Source of the DNA: Myxococcus guangdongensis
GTDB lineage: Bacteria; Myxococcota; Myxococcia; Myxococcales; Myxococcaceae
Length of the DNA: 64,000 nt
Assembly: GCF_024198255.1 (NCBI RefSeq)
Contig: NZ_JAJVKW010000022.1
Span: 103,875 to 167,874 of the forward strand
Direction of reading: 5' to 3'
In this document: positions 32,101 through 40,648 of the stretch, one piece after another
Layout of the letters: every line of letters starts with the position of its first letter
How positions within the stretch are numbered: position 1 is the first letter of the stretch
Translations under genes and position numbers: made by a program
The notes under the pieces: generated by a model
The model's database searches: none
Seen by the model: only the letters and a program-made list of their open reading frames with translations
What the model was told of the DNA's origin: nothing

Positions 32101-32505
32101 ATGAGCCTGACGACCAGTGGCATGTCCGCCGGCACCAGCAAGCAGAAGCTCAACATGGTCCCCATGGCGCCCAACGTGTGCCTGGTGCCCGCGCCGCCGC
32201 CTCCGGCGGGACCTCAGGGCATCCCCGTCCCGTTCCCCATCACCACCGACACCGGCAGCATCAAGAAGCCGGTCCCCAAGGTGAAGCACAAGGGCGGCAA
32301 GGTCCCCAACACCGATTCGACCTTCTCCGGCGTGAAGGGCAACGAGGCCGGCGTGGGGCAACTGCCTCCCTCCACGCCCAAGAAGGACATCGTCACCGGC
32401 GTGAACATGAAGCTGGGGTCCGCGATGGTCGGCTGTCCCAACTGCCAGGTCGGCGGCAAGAGCTTCCTCATGACCGGCAGCCCGGGCTTCGGGAACCACG
32501 GCTGA
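32101..32505 (+). CDS. DUF4150 PAAR-like spike tip, right arm
   Basis: This 134-residue stand-alone DUF4150 domain has VPMAPNVCLVPAPPP at the N terminus, KGNEAGVGQLPPSTPKKDIV in the centre, and FLMTGSPGFGNHG at the end. It should cap the VgrG spike. Compared with the left copy it has a Lys-rich insertion (KVKHKGGKVP, ~60-70) and a CPNC motif (~113-116), which might add a metal-binding pair. It lacks a C-terminal toxin. Confidence 0.86.
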   Translation: MSLTTSGMSAGTSKQKLNMVPMAPNVCLVPAPPPPAGPQGIPVPFPITTDTGSIKKPVPKVKHKGGKVPNTDSTFSGVKGNEAGVGQLPPSTPKKDIVTGVNMKLGSAMVGCPNCQVGGKSFLMTGSPGFGNHG

Positions 32506-32523
32506 GCCCGCGGACGCCTCGCC

Positions 32524-33456
32524 ATGTCCGAACCTCTCCTGGACCCACGCGTCCACATCGACACCGAGGACGTCGTCGTCCGAGTGGAGCTCGGGTTGAC
32601 CGCGTACCTCGCCGACCCCCGGTTCTGGGCCCGGGAGGGGGCGCAACAGGCGCTGGACCTGATGCTGGCGCTGCCCTCCGCGGACCTGCTCCGCTACTAC
32701 ACGACGTCCGTGATGACCGAATGGGGCGAGGTGGGCCCACGGATGCTGCGCTCCCTGCGCGACGGACTGACCTCACGCGCGTTGATGCTGGAGTGGCCCC
32801 GACACCACTTCTTCCTCCGCCTGGCGGACGAACCCAACTGCCCCTCGGTGGGCTTCTCGTACACGGAGATCGACCCGCGCCGGACGACCCGCGCCGGGGT
32901 GCTGGAGCTGACCCTGCCGCAAGGGCACGCGCCGGAAGACCTCCAGGCGCTCGCCGCCGGACTCGCGGACATCGGCCCGCTGTACTCGCTGGTCGGCGGC
33001 TACGTGGCGCGCTGGAACGTGCTGCACCCCAAGCTGGCCTTCAACCAGTTCTATGTGTGGGCCCAGCGCTACCTGGGGCTCGACATCCAGGACGCCGAGG
33101 AGATGGCGCCCCACGCGCCCCTGGGGCTGCCGGGGAGCAACTGGCTGACCTACCTCGGCGAGCCCTTGACGAAGCCGCTCGAGCTCGACGTCGCGGCGCT
33201 GGAGCGCGCCGTCCGAGCAGCCCCCAGCGTGGAGTCGTTGCCGGTCCGCTCCGGGCTGCTGCTCCGCGCGGGCGCGCTCCCCACGATGGGAGACCTCAAC
33301 CGCTTCGCCCATCCCCAGTCCTACGCGGAGGTGGCCCGGCTGCTCGAGCCGCACTTCGTGAAGGAGCTCCCGGAGTTCTGGGGCGCCTTCACGGACACTC
33401 AGCGCACGGGCGCCTGGCTGCGGCGACTGGTGGGCGCGGAGGACTGGTCGGCCTGA
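32524..33456 (+). CDS. DUF3396 type VI immunity family protein, right arm
   Basis: This 310-residue DUF3396 protein aligns from end to end with that at 7616-8542 (YLADPRFWAREG, QRYLGLDIQDAEEM, LPGSNWLTYLGEP, LEPHFVKELPEFWG, TGAWLRRLVG). Here it is inside the operon between DUF4150 and the HEAT-like gene, on the same strand, unlike the left copy. Family members protect against T6SS effectors; the matching toxin is not obvious and may be the effector-like gene upstream. The ATG at 32524 lies 18 bases after the DUF4150 stop. Confidence 0.82.
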   Translation: MSEPLLDPRVHIDTEDVVVRVELGLTAYLADPRFWAREGAQQALDLMLALPSADLLRYYTTSVMTEWGEVGPRMLRSLRDGLTSRALMLEWPRHHFFLRLADEPNCPSVGFSYTEIDPRRTTRAGVLELTLPQGHAPEDLQALAAGLADIGPLYSLVGGYVARWNVLHPKLAFNQFYVWAQRYLGLDIQDAEEMAPHAPLGLPGSNWLTYLGEPLTKPLELDVAALERAVRAAPSVESLPVRSGLLLRAGALPTMGDLNRFAHPQSYAEVARLLEPHFVKELPEFWGAFTDTQRTGAWLRRLVGAEDWSA

Positions 33457-33492
33457 GGCGCGTCCTCGGGCACCGGAGCGGGACATGACGAG

Positions 33493-35481
33493 ATGAGCCA
33501 GACCAGGGAGGACGTTTCGCGGAGTCTGGACCTGTCCCGGGTGCGCGCCCTGCTGGATGGCGTGCTCGTGGGACTGCGGGACGTGAAGGACCCCACCGTC
33601 CCCCTGCGGGCCGTGGAGCGGCACCTGACGGCCTCGCTCGGGGCGCTCTACCAGGCGCTCGCGGCCGAGGCGGGCTCGGACGCGTTCCACGAACACGCGC
33701 AGACCGTGCGCGGGCGGGCGGCGGCGGCGCTCAAGTCGCTGCGGTCCGCGCGCGGCAAGGACGCCGTGGTCCGACGCCATGTCGCCGCGGTGGACGAGGT
33801 GGTGCGCGGCTTCCGGGACTCCCTGCTCCACGCGCCGAGGGAGCCCCTCCGCCTGCCCCGGCCCGACGTCCATCACGTCCCCAGGGCCCAGGGCGACGTG
33901 CCCACGCTCACCGAGCTGGCGCGCGCGCCGCTGGTGCCCGCCATCGTCCTCCAGTGGGAGGAGCCACCGGACCTGGAGCCCCTCCCCACCGTGGCCACGC
34001 TGCCGGAGGGCCCGTCCGTCACGCTCGCGGACCTGGACGCGCTGCTCGCCCGGACGAAGGCCCAGGCCCGCGCCCTGTCCGTGCCCGCGCGGACCCCCCC
34101 GGAGCCACCGGCTCCCCCCAAGAAGCCCCGCCCCCCGGTCGAGCGCGACGCGCTGGAGCGGGCGCAGTTCGGAGAGACGCTGCGCCGAGAGGACGTGGAG
34201 CTTGCCCGGGCCCGGTCCTTCTTCGAGGACGTGGCGATGATGAGCCTCATGCGCCAGCCGGACGAGGGCGACCTGTGGAGCGAGCTGCGCCCGGTGGAGG
34301 AGCGGCTGCTGGCGCGGGTGGACGGCATCCTCGCCTGTGGTCTCTGGGTGTTGCCGGAGCTGGTGAAGCTCCTCGACGAGCGCCCGCTGCCGGACCCCGA
34401 GATGTCATGGGGCGTCCTGTTCCTCCACGGATGTCTGGCGGGAGAGGACGCGCTGCACCAGGTGGAGCGGCTGCTGCGGACCGTGGGCCTGGAGGTCCCG
34501 GAGGTGTTCGACGCCGCGGCCGACGCGCTCTTCTTCGCGCCGCACCCCGGAGTCGAGGGGCTGCTGCGCCGCTGGTGGAAGGAGCAGGGCGTGGCGCGCC
34601 GGTTGGCGGCGCGGGTGCTCGGCCGTCGCGGTGTGCTGTCGGGCCCCGAGGCATTGTCGCTGGTGTGGAGTGAATCGCCCGAGCTCGTGCTGGAGGGGGC
34701 CCGCGCGCTCCGCCGGGTCCGAGGGGAGCTGGATCTGCGCGAGACTGCGCGATTGCTGCGCCACGAGCAGGCGGAGGTGGTGTCCTCGGCCATCGAGGCG
34801 CTCCTGTTGCGGCGCTCCCCGACGGGCCTCGAGTACGCTCGGGAGCTTCTGGCCGAGGGGCATGGAGGCTTCGCGGGCGCGGCCTTGTGGGCAGCGGTGG
34901 GGGGAGGCACGGAGGCGAGCGCGGACTTCGAGGCCGCGCTCCGCGCCCCGCGGCTGTCATCCATCGTGGTGGAGGCGCTCGGCTGGTATGGCGGCACGCG
35001 CTTCATGGAGTTCCTCCTGACGCGACTGCGCGCGGGGCAGGTGGACGCGGTGGGCGCCCTACAGCGGATCACGGGGGCCTCGCTCACGGATGACGCGCCG
35101 GATCCGGAGTACGAGAAGGGGGAGGAGCCCTTCACCCGTGCGTTCTCGCCTCCGCCGCTGGAGCTGGAGCTGTCCGCGGACCCGGAGGTGTGGGCCGCCT
35201 GGTGGAGCAAGCACGGCGCCCGGGCCTCCGACACGAAGCGCTATCGCTGGGGCCACCTGTGGTCCACGCAGGACAGCCTGTGGGAGCTCGAGCATGCTCC
35301 CGCGTCCATGCGCGAGCGGCGGCTCGCCTGGCATGAGCTGGTGGCGCGCACGGGCGCCACCCATCCGTTCGACCCCCAGGACTTCGTCGCCCGCCAGCAG
35401 GAGGCCATCGACCGGTGGCGCGAGGCCCCGGAGGCACGCCCCGCGGCGGCTGGCACCTGGCCCCTTTCCCTCAGGCGTTGA
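33493..35481 (+). CDS. Large HEAT-repeat-like protein (TIGR02270-type), right arm
   Basis: This 662-residue counterpart of 10688-12685 has the same architecture: an N-terminal helical region (LLDGVLVGLRDVKDPTVPLR, close to the left-arm LLDEALLGLRAVTDPALPIR), a Pro-rich linker (~185-215), a HEAT-like solenoid (LRHEQAEVVSSAIEALLLRRS, ~415-435), and the conserved end (VWAAWWSKHGARA, SLWELEHAPASM, DFVARQQEAIDRW). The acidic Glu run of the left copy is missing. It ends one base before the DUF2169 ATG, so the two are probably translationally coupled. Confidence 0.7.
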   Translation: MSQTREDVSRSLDLSRVRALLDGVLVGLRDVKDPTVPLRAVERHLTASLGALYQALAAEAGSDAFHEHAQTVRGRAAAALKSLRSARGKDAVVRRHVAAVDEVVRGFRDSLLHAPREPLRLPRPDVHHVPRAQGDVPTLTELARAPLVPAIVLQWEEPPDLEPLPTVATLPEGPSVTLADLDALLARTKAQARALSVPARTPPEPPAPPKKPRPPVERDALERAQFGETLRREDVELARARSFFEDVAMMSLMRQPDEGDLWSELRPVEERLLARVDGILACGLWVLPELVKLLDERPLPDPEMSWGVLFLHGCLAGEDALHQVERLLRTVGLEVPEVFDAAADALFFAPHPGVEGLLRRWWKEQGVARRLAARVLGRRGVLSGPEALSLVWSESPELVLEGARALRRVRGELDLRETARLLRHEQAEVVSSAIEALLLRRSPTGLEYARELLAEGHGGFAGAALWAAVGGGTEASADFEAALRAPRLSSIVVEALGWYGGTRFMEFLLTRLRAGQVDAVGALQRITGASLTDDAPDPEYEKGEEPFTRAFSPPPLELELSADPEVWAAWWSKHGARASDTKRYRWGHLWSTQDSLWELEHAPASMRERRLAWHELVARTGATHPFDPQDFVARQQEAIDRWREAPEARPAAAGTWPLSLRR

Positions 35482-35482
35482 G

Positions 35483-36502
35483 ATGGTCCTTCCCGAGCTC
35501 AATACGCGCACCCCCGCCACCGTGCAGCTCCTGCCCCAGTTCGGGCAGGACGGCGCCCCCTGCATCGCCGTGGTCATCAAGCAGCGCTTCTCCGTCGTTC
35601 GCATCGGCCACGTGCGTCGCGAAGGTGGTGCCCAGGTGCGGCGGGTGGACGAACTCTGGGAGCCGGAGGCGGAGCAGAGCAGCATCCGACGTCCGGCCGA
35701 CGTCGGCCTGCGCAAGCCGAGTACGGATGTGGTGGTGGCGGGCAGCGCGATGGCCGTCCATGGCGAGCCCACGAAGGTGCTGGACGTGTCGGTGCGCGTC
35801 GGCCCTGTCGGCAAGCGCCTCCGGGTCTTCGGAACGCGCGTCTGGTACCCCGGTGTCGTGGGCCTGTCGCTCACCGCGCCGCAGCCCTTCCAGGAGGTGC
35901 CCCTGCGCTGGGAGCTCGCGTACGGCGGCCTCGACACGAGCAACCCCCGGAAGCTCGCCCACGAGCCCCGCAACCCGCTCGGGCGCGGCGTGGTCGCGGA
36001 CGCGGACTCCCTGAAGCACAAGCCCGCGCCCCAGATAGAGGACCCCTCGGACCTCATCAGCTCGGTGCGCTCCCGGCCCACGCCCGCGGGCGTCGGAGCC
36101 ATCGGGCCCCAGTTCGAGCCACGTCTGCGGCTCGCGGGGACGTACGACGACCGCTGGCAGAAGGAGCGCATGCCGCTGCCTCCCCTGGACTTCGATGAGC
36201 GCTATCGCAACGTCGCCGCCCCGGGCCTCGTGTGCCCGTCCTACCTGACCGGCGGCGAGCTGGTGGAGGTGGAGGGGATGAGCGAGAGCGGGCAGCTGCG
36301 CTTCGAGCTGCCGAAGCTCTTCTTCGGCGTCGTGGCCGTGACGGCGCAGGGCGACGTGGAGCACCGCCCCGTGCTGGACACGGTGTTGCTGGAGCCCAAC
36401 GAGCGGCGCTTCGAGTTGACGTGGCGCTCCGTCGTCCCGGTGCCGAAGCGGGCCCGTGAGCTCTCGGCCATCAACGTCTTCGAGAAGGAGCGCCTGTCAT
36501 GA
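35483..36502 (+). CDS. DUF2169 T6SS accessory/adaptor protein, right arm
   Basis: This 339-residue DUF2169 protein aligns with the left copy throughout (RKPSTDVVVAG, RVFGTRVWYPG, LRWELAYGGLD, RNPLGRGVV, PAGVGAIGP, PLDFDERY). The ATG at 35483 follows the HEAT-like stop by one base; a longer frame upstream overlaps the HEAT-like gene in another frame and is rejected. The last four bases (ATGA) are the start of the pseudo-ketosynthase gene, as in the other arm. The role as spike-loading adaptor is inferred from the family. Confidence 0.86.
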   Translation: MVLPELNTRTPATVQLLPQFGQDGAPCIAVVIKQRFSVVRIGHVRREGGAQVRRVDELWEPEAEQSSIRRPADVGLRKPSTDVVVAGSAMAVHGEPTKVLDVSVRVGPVGKRLRVFGTRVWYPGVVGLSLTAPQPFQEVPLRWELAYGGLDTSNPRKLAHEPRNPLGRGVVADADSLKHKPAPQIEDPSDLISSVRSRPTPAGVGAIGPQFEPRLRLAGTYDDRWQKERMPLPPLDFDERYRNVAAPGLVCPSYLTGGELVEVEGMSESGQLRFELPKLFFGVVAVTAQGDVEHRPVLDTVLLEPNERRFELTWRSVVPVPKRARELSAINVFEKERLS

Positions 36503-37629
36503 CGGGCCGCCCGAATGGCTCGTGGATGGGAAAGGGGGGCGACGTCGGGCTGTACGCGATGGGCGCCTTCAACGGCCTCGCCTTCGATGCCCACCAGACA
36601 TGGGCCTTCTGGCGCGCGGAGGCCGTGGGCGTGACGGAGGGCCCCTTCCGCTGCGCCAACGGGACGCGGGCCACGATGCTGTCGGCGCGGACCCTGCCGC
36701 CCCGTTTGTGCGGAGTGGAGCGGATGATGGCGCTGGTCGACGGAGCGCTCGGCCAGCTCGAGGCGCCGCTGGCCCGGCTCCGTGGGGACGCGCGCCTGCG
36801 GCTGTGGTTGGGGCTTCCCGAGCGCTACGGCCCCGAGGCCTCGAAGGCGCGAGCGGTCGAGCGCCGACACCTGGAGGGCCACGTGAAGCGGTGGTGTGAG
36901 CGCGCCGCCGCGGGCGCGCCCGTCATCGCGGTGCCGCGAGGGGCGGCGTCGCTGGCGTTCGCCCTGGCGGAGGCGTGTGCGGACGTGACCTCGGGGCAGG
37001 TGGATGCGGCCATCGTCGGAGGCGTGGACACCTTCCATGCCCCTGACGTGATGGACGAATTGATGGCGCAGTCCCGGCTGTTCGATGGCGAGAACATGGA
37101 CTCGCTGATTCCAGGCGAGGGCGCGGCGTTCCTGGTCATCACCCGTCCTCGCGCGGCCGCGAGCGCGGGGATGCCAGTGCTGGCCCTCGTCGATGCCGTG
37201 GGGCTGGGGCAGGAGCCGGGGGCCCTCCTGTCCGAGGCGCCATGCTCCGGGATGGGATTGACGCACGCCATCCGCGCGGCCACGGGAAGCCAACGCGACC
37301 CGAACTGGCGACTGGAGTGGCTCCTGGGGGATGTGAACAACGAGAGCTACCGCAGCGGCGAGCTTCAACTGGCCTTGCCCCGGGCCCTGGCTCCCGGAGG
37401 CATGGACGGAGGAAAGGGCTATCGCCCCATCGCGGTGGATGATCTGCCCGTCGATTTCCTTCCGCTCCGTTTCGGGGACCTGGGCGCGGCCACGCTGCCG
37501 ACCGCGGCCATCATCGCCTCGCAGGCCTTTCTCCGGGGCGCCCCCACGGCAACCAATTGCCTGTGCGTGAGCAGCTCGCTGGGGCCCGACCGGGGCGCGG
37601 TGCTGCTTCGGGCCGCCCCGCCCACCTGA
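36499..37629 (+). CDS. Ketosynthase/thiolase-fold protein lacking catalytic residues, right arm
   Basis: This 376-residue paralogue of 8550-9653 has the KS-fold marks VDAAIVGGVDTFHAP, NMDSLIPGEGAAFL and FGDLGAATLPTA. At the nucleophile elbow the sequence is PRGAAS, which aligns Ala with the catalytic Cys, and the GHxxGA motif is GDLGA. Cys and His are thus missing here too, with a different residue replacing Cys than in the left copy. Both N-terminal regions share GLAFDAHQTWAFWRAE-type sequence (GLAFAPYQTWAFRRAE on the left), a T6SS-specific feature not seen in biosynthetic ketosynthases. It is the last gene of the right spike arm. Confidence 0.76.
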   Translation: MTGRPNGSWMGKGGDVGLYAMGAFNGLAFDAHQTWAFWRAEAVGVTEGPFRCANGTRATMLSARTLPPRLCGVERMMALVDGALGQLEAPLARLRGDARLRLWLGLPERYGPEASKARAVERRHLEGHVKRWCERAAAGAPVIAVPRGAASLAFALAEACADVTSGQVDAAIVGGVDTFHAPDVMDELMAQSRLFDGENMDSLIPGEGAAFLVITRPRAAASAGMPVLALVDAVGLGQEPGALLSEAPCSGMGLTHAIRAATGSQRDPNWRLEWLLGDVNNESYRSGELQLALPRALAPGGMDGGKGYRPIAVDDLPVDFLPLRFGDLGAATLPTAAIIASQAFLRGAPTATNCLCVSSSLGPDRGAVLLRAAPPT

Positions 37630-37661
37630 ACAAGTGCGCCGATGTGTGTCCATGGGCGGTC

Positions 37662-37680
37662 GCCAGGTCGCCAACCTGGC
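37662..37680 (+). terminator. Hairpin after the right spike arm
   Basis: GCCAGGT-CGCCA-ACCTGGC is a perfect 7-bp hairpin 33 bases beyond the pseudo-ketosynthase stop. The following sequence is only weakly T-containing, so it may attenuate rather than fully stop transcription into the core operon. Confidence 0.4.
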
Positions 37681-37853
37681 TTCACGCGTCGGCCACACGT
37701 GTCAAGGGCTGACGGACCCACCGTGAAGCGTGAGGCTACGCACTTTCCGTGAACAGTAACACTTGATTATTCCTGGGTGAAATTCGCGCCGTGCCGCGTC
37801 AATGACATCCCTGCGCCGGGATGTGCCCTGTCTTGAACTGAAAGGGGTGGCTG

Positions 37854-37869
37854 TGGCACGTTGTGAGCG
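37854..37869 (+). promoter_or_regulatory. Candidate sigma-54 promoter of the T6SS core operon
   Basis: TGGCACG (37854-37860) is a perfect -24 half. The invariant GG (37855-37856) and GC (37867-37868) are separated by exactly ten bases, as sigma-54 requires; the -12 half reads GAGC instead of TTGC. It lies 38 bases before the tssJ ATG. Several T6SS clusters in other bacteria are known to be RpoN-dependent, and myxobacteria use many sigma-54 activators. The call rests on this one sequence match. Confidence 0.5.
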
Positions 37870-37906
37870 ATTCTGCTGGCGCGTCGCAAACTTCAGAGAG
37901 GATGCC

Positions 37907-38467
37907 ATGCCGGTTAGTGGGGGGGGCTTCGGCCCACGGGCGCGGGTTTGCGTCTGGTTTTTCCCGGGAGTGACGCTGCTCTTGGGGCTGCTCGCCGGTG
38001 CTTGTGCCCACAACCCACCGCCCCCGGCGGCGTGTGAGCAGCCGCCCCCATTCCTCATCCAGCTGGAAGCCGGCGCGCGCCTCAATCCGGATGACCAGGG
38101 CCGCTCGCTGCCCACGAACGTCCAGGTCTACCAGCTCAAGGACTCGCGCCGCTTCGAAGCCGCGGAGTTCCAGGACCTCTGGCAGCGCCCCAAGGAAGTG
38201 CTGGAGGAGGACCTGCTCGCCGTCGACGAGCTCACCCTGGAGCCGGGCCAGCGCCTCTCGCGCGAGGTGAACCGCGCGCCCAAGGCGGAGTACCTCGCCG
38301 TGGTGGGCGTGTTCCGACGTCCCGCGGGCGTGGTGTGGCGCGACGTGGAGCGGCTGCCCGCGGTGAAGCCGGAGGACTGCCGCCCGGGCGCGCCGCGCGA
38401 GACGTCGCTGCGCTTCCTCGTCGAGGACTACCGCGTCGAGGCCCGGGCCGGCGAGGTCCGCAGATGA
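37907..38467 (+). CDS. tssJ: TssJ outer-membrane lipoprotein of the T6SS
   Basis: This 186-residue lipoprotein anchors the TssM-TssL membrane complex to the outer membrane. A basic N terminus and hydrophobic stretch (VCVWFFPGVTLLLGLLAGAC, ~13-33) end at a lipobox-like AGAC followed by a short Pro-rich tether. TssJ-like elements follow: INPD-type LNPDDQGRSLPTNVQVYQL, then a domain with LAVVGVFR and a C-terminal FLVEDYRVEA strand. The ATG at 37907 is preferred over one 105 bases upstream because it places the signal sequence at the N terminus and has GAGAGG ahead. Its stop overlaps tssK (ATGA). Confidence 0.88.
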   Translation: MPVSGGGFGPRARVCVWFFPGVTLLLGLLAGACAHNPPPPAACEQPPPFLIQLEAGARLNPDDQGRSLPTNVQVYQLKDSRRFEAAEFQDLWQRPKEVLEEDLLAVDELTLEPGQRLSREVNRAPKAEYLAVVGVFRRPAGVVWRDVERLPAVKPEDCRPGAPRETSLRFLVEDYRVEARAGEVRR

Positions 38468-39867
38468 AGACGCCGCAGCGGGTCGTCTGGTCCGAGGGGA
38501 TGTTCATGAATCCCCAGCACCTGCAGCAGTCGGACCTCTATCACGAGGGCCTGCTGGCGGCCCGGCTCGGCGCGCTGACGCCGTACGACTGGGGCGTGGT
38601 GGAGCAGGATGTGGACGAGAAGGCGCTCTCCGCCGGCCAGTTCCAGTTGCTGCGCTTCTCCGGCATCCTCCCGGATGGCCTGCCGCTGTCCTTCGAGCGC
38701 GGCCAGCCCGAGGCCCCCCAGACGCGGCCCATCGAGGAGCACTTCAGCGCCAACAAGCGCTCGCTGGACGTGTACCTGGGCGTGGCGCGCGAGCGCGACG
38801 GCATCGCCAGCTATGGCGCCCCGGACGAGTCCACCACGGCGCCGCGCTTCTCCCTGGTCAACCGCACCGTGCCGGACCTGGCGGCGGCCGAGTCCGTGGT
38901 GCCGGTGGCCTTCGCGCAGCGAAACCTCCGGCTGCTCTTCGGCACCGAGGCGCGCGAGGACTACGACGTCATCAAGATCGCCGAGCTGGTGCGCGACAAG
39001 ACGGGCGGCGTCGCGCTCGCGGGCAACTACATCCCTCCGTGCCTGCGCGTGTCCGCCTCGCCCTTCATCCTCGAGCGCATGCGCAGCATCCTCAAGGCGA
39101 TGCAGGGCAAGCAGCGGGAGCTCGCGGACGGGCGCCGGCACCGCGACGCCACCGCGCTCGAGTTCACCGCCGGGGACGTGACGAAGTACCTGCAGCTGAG
39201 CGCGCTCAACGGCCTCATCCCCCAGGTGGCGCACGTGGTGGAGGTCGCGGACCTCAACCCGCAGATGGTGTACCTGCTCCTGTGCCAGGCGGCGGGCCAG
39301 CTCTCCACGTTCTCCGCGGAGGCGGACCCGGGCGATTTGCCCAAGTTCCAGTACACGAACCTGCGGGCCACCTTCGAGGGCCTGTTCCAGGTGCTCCAGA
39401 AGCTCCTGGACGTGGTGGCCATCGAGCAGTGCATCACCGTGTCGCTGGAGCCGCGCAAGGACGGCATGCACCTGGGGCGCATCGAGGACGAGCGCTTCCT
39501 GAAGTGCTCGCAGTTCATCCTCGCGGTGCGCAGCGACCTGCCCGAGGCGGACGTCGCCAAGAGCCTGCCGGTGCTCTCGAAGATCGCCAACTTCGCGGAG
39601 ATACGCGACATCATCAAGGCCGCCGCCCCGGGGGTGCCGGTGGAGGTCACCTTCCGCCCGCCCGCCGAGGTGCCGGTGAAGCCGGGCGTCGTGTACTTCT
39701 CGCTCGAGAGCGGCGACCCCTACTGGAAGAACGTGATGAGCGAGCAGAACGTGGCCGTGTACCTGCCACGTCCGTTCGAGCCATCGAAGACGAAGCTGGA
39801 GCTGCTCGCGGTCCCCAAGGGGGGAAGCGGGGGGCCTCCGGCGAAGAAGAACGCCGTCAGTCGTTGA
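38464..39867 (+). CDS. tssK: TssK baseplate protein
   Basis: This 467-residue protein links the baseplate wedges to the TssJLM membrane complex. It starts MKTPQRVVWSEGMFMNPQHLQQ, the hallmark TssK N terminus, continues with DYHEGLL-type sequence, and ends in the characteristic PYWKNVMSEQNVAVYLP. The ATG at 38464 overlaps the tssJ stop; an in-frame extension 43 codons upstream is inside tssJ in another frame and is rejected. A basic tail (PPAKKNAVSR) is unremarkable. 90 bases separate it from tssL. Confidence 0.94.
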   Translation: MKTPQRVVWSEGMFMNPQHLQQSDLYHEGLLAARLGALTPYDWGVVEQDVDEKALSAGQFQLLRFSGILPDGLPLSFERGQPEAPQTRPIEEHFSANKRSLDVYLGVARERDGIASYGAPDESTTAPRFSLVNRTVPDLAAAESVVPVAFAQRNLRLLFGTEAREDYDVIKIAELVRDKTGGVALAGNYIPPCLRVSASPFILERMRSILKAMQGKQRELADGRRHRDATALEFTAGDVTKYLQLSALNGLIPQVAHVVEVADLNPQMVYLLLCQAAGQLSTFSAEADPGDLPKFQYTNLRATFEGLFQVLQKLLDVVAIEQCITVSLEPRKDGMHLGRIEDERFLKCSQFILAVRSDLPEADVAKSLPVLSKIANFAEIRDIIKAAAPGVPVEVTFRPPAEVPVKPGVVYFSLESGDPYWKNVMSEQNVAVYLPRPFEPSKTKLELLAVPKGGSGGPPAKKNAVSR

Positions 39868-39957
39868 AACAAGGTCGTGCGGGGGGCCGTCCAAACACCG
39901 GCGAGTGGCGGTTCGCGGTGAGGCTCCCTGTCGACATGGGGTGGAGGCATCGACAGG

Positions 39958-40638
39958 ATGGACCGGATCAATTCCATCACGCAGGAGTGCTTCGGGGCGC
40001 TGCTGCAGTTGAGGCAGTTCGGGGACCATGCGCTCCCCTCGGCGGAGCTCGTGCACCGGCAGCTGCGCACGTTCTTCGACCGGCTGCTCAAGCGCGCCGG
40101 GGAGCTGGGCTTCAACCACCAGGACGCGCAGGAGATTGCCTATCCCATCGTCGCGCTCGCCGACGAGCTGGCCCTGGCGCGCGCCGACACCTTCCGGGAG
40201 TACTGGCTCGCGAACCTGCTCCAGTTCCACTACTTCCGGGAGAACCGCGCCGGTGACGGGTTCTTCACGCGGCTGGAGGAGGTGCGCAAGGACTCGCAGC
40301 GCACCGAAATCCTCCGCGTCTACTACCTGTGCCTCATCTTCGGCTTCAAGGGCCGCTTCCGGGTGCGGGGCGGCGAGCTGGAGCTGATGCAGCTGACCGA
40401 GACGCTGCAGCGGGAGCTCTCCCGCACGCACAAGTTCGACACCGAGACGCTCTCGCCCCATGGAGACCGTCCGCCCGACAGCGCGGTGAGCGCCAAGCGC
40501 ACGCTACCCCTGTTGGCCATCTCCGCCGCCGCGGTGGTCTTCGCGCTGCTGGTCTACACCGGCCTGCGCATCGGCCTGTCCAGCAGCGTGTCCTCCCTCG
40601 TCGAGGAGGTCGCGGCCTCCTCTCCCCAGCAGCCCTAG
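39958..40638 (+). CDS. tssL: TssL (DotU family) inner-membrane protein
   Basis: This 226-residue DotU-type protein has a cytoplasmic helical domain (RINSITQECFGALLQLRQFG; EIAYPIVALADELAL; GFKGRFRV, ~120-130) and one C-terminal transmembrane segment (TLPLLAISAAAVVFALLVYT, ~182-205) followed by a short periplasmic tail. It has no peptidoglycan-binding OmpA-like extension, so anchoring must be supplied elsewhere. GGAGG lies ~10 bases before the ATG. It pairs with TssM. Confidence 0.93.
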   Translation: MDRINSITQECFGALLQLRQFGDHALPSAELVHRQLRTFFDRLLKRAGELGFNHQDAQEIAYPIVALADELALARADTFREYWLANLLQFHYFRENRAGDGFFTRLEEVRKDSQRTEILRVYYLCLIFGFKGRFRVRGGELELMQLTETLQRELSRTHKFDTETLSPHGDRPPDSAVSAKRTLPLLAISAAAVVFALLVYTGLRIGLSSSVSSLVEEVAASSPQQP

Positions 40639-40648
40639 GACGCTCGCG

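Noticed and set aside
37630..37906. A possible gene between the right spike arm and tssJ
   Set aside because: Only short frames without ribosome binding sites are present; the segment is better explained by a hairpin and the sigma-54-type promoter.
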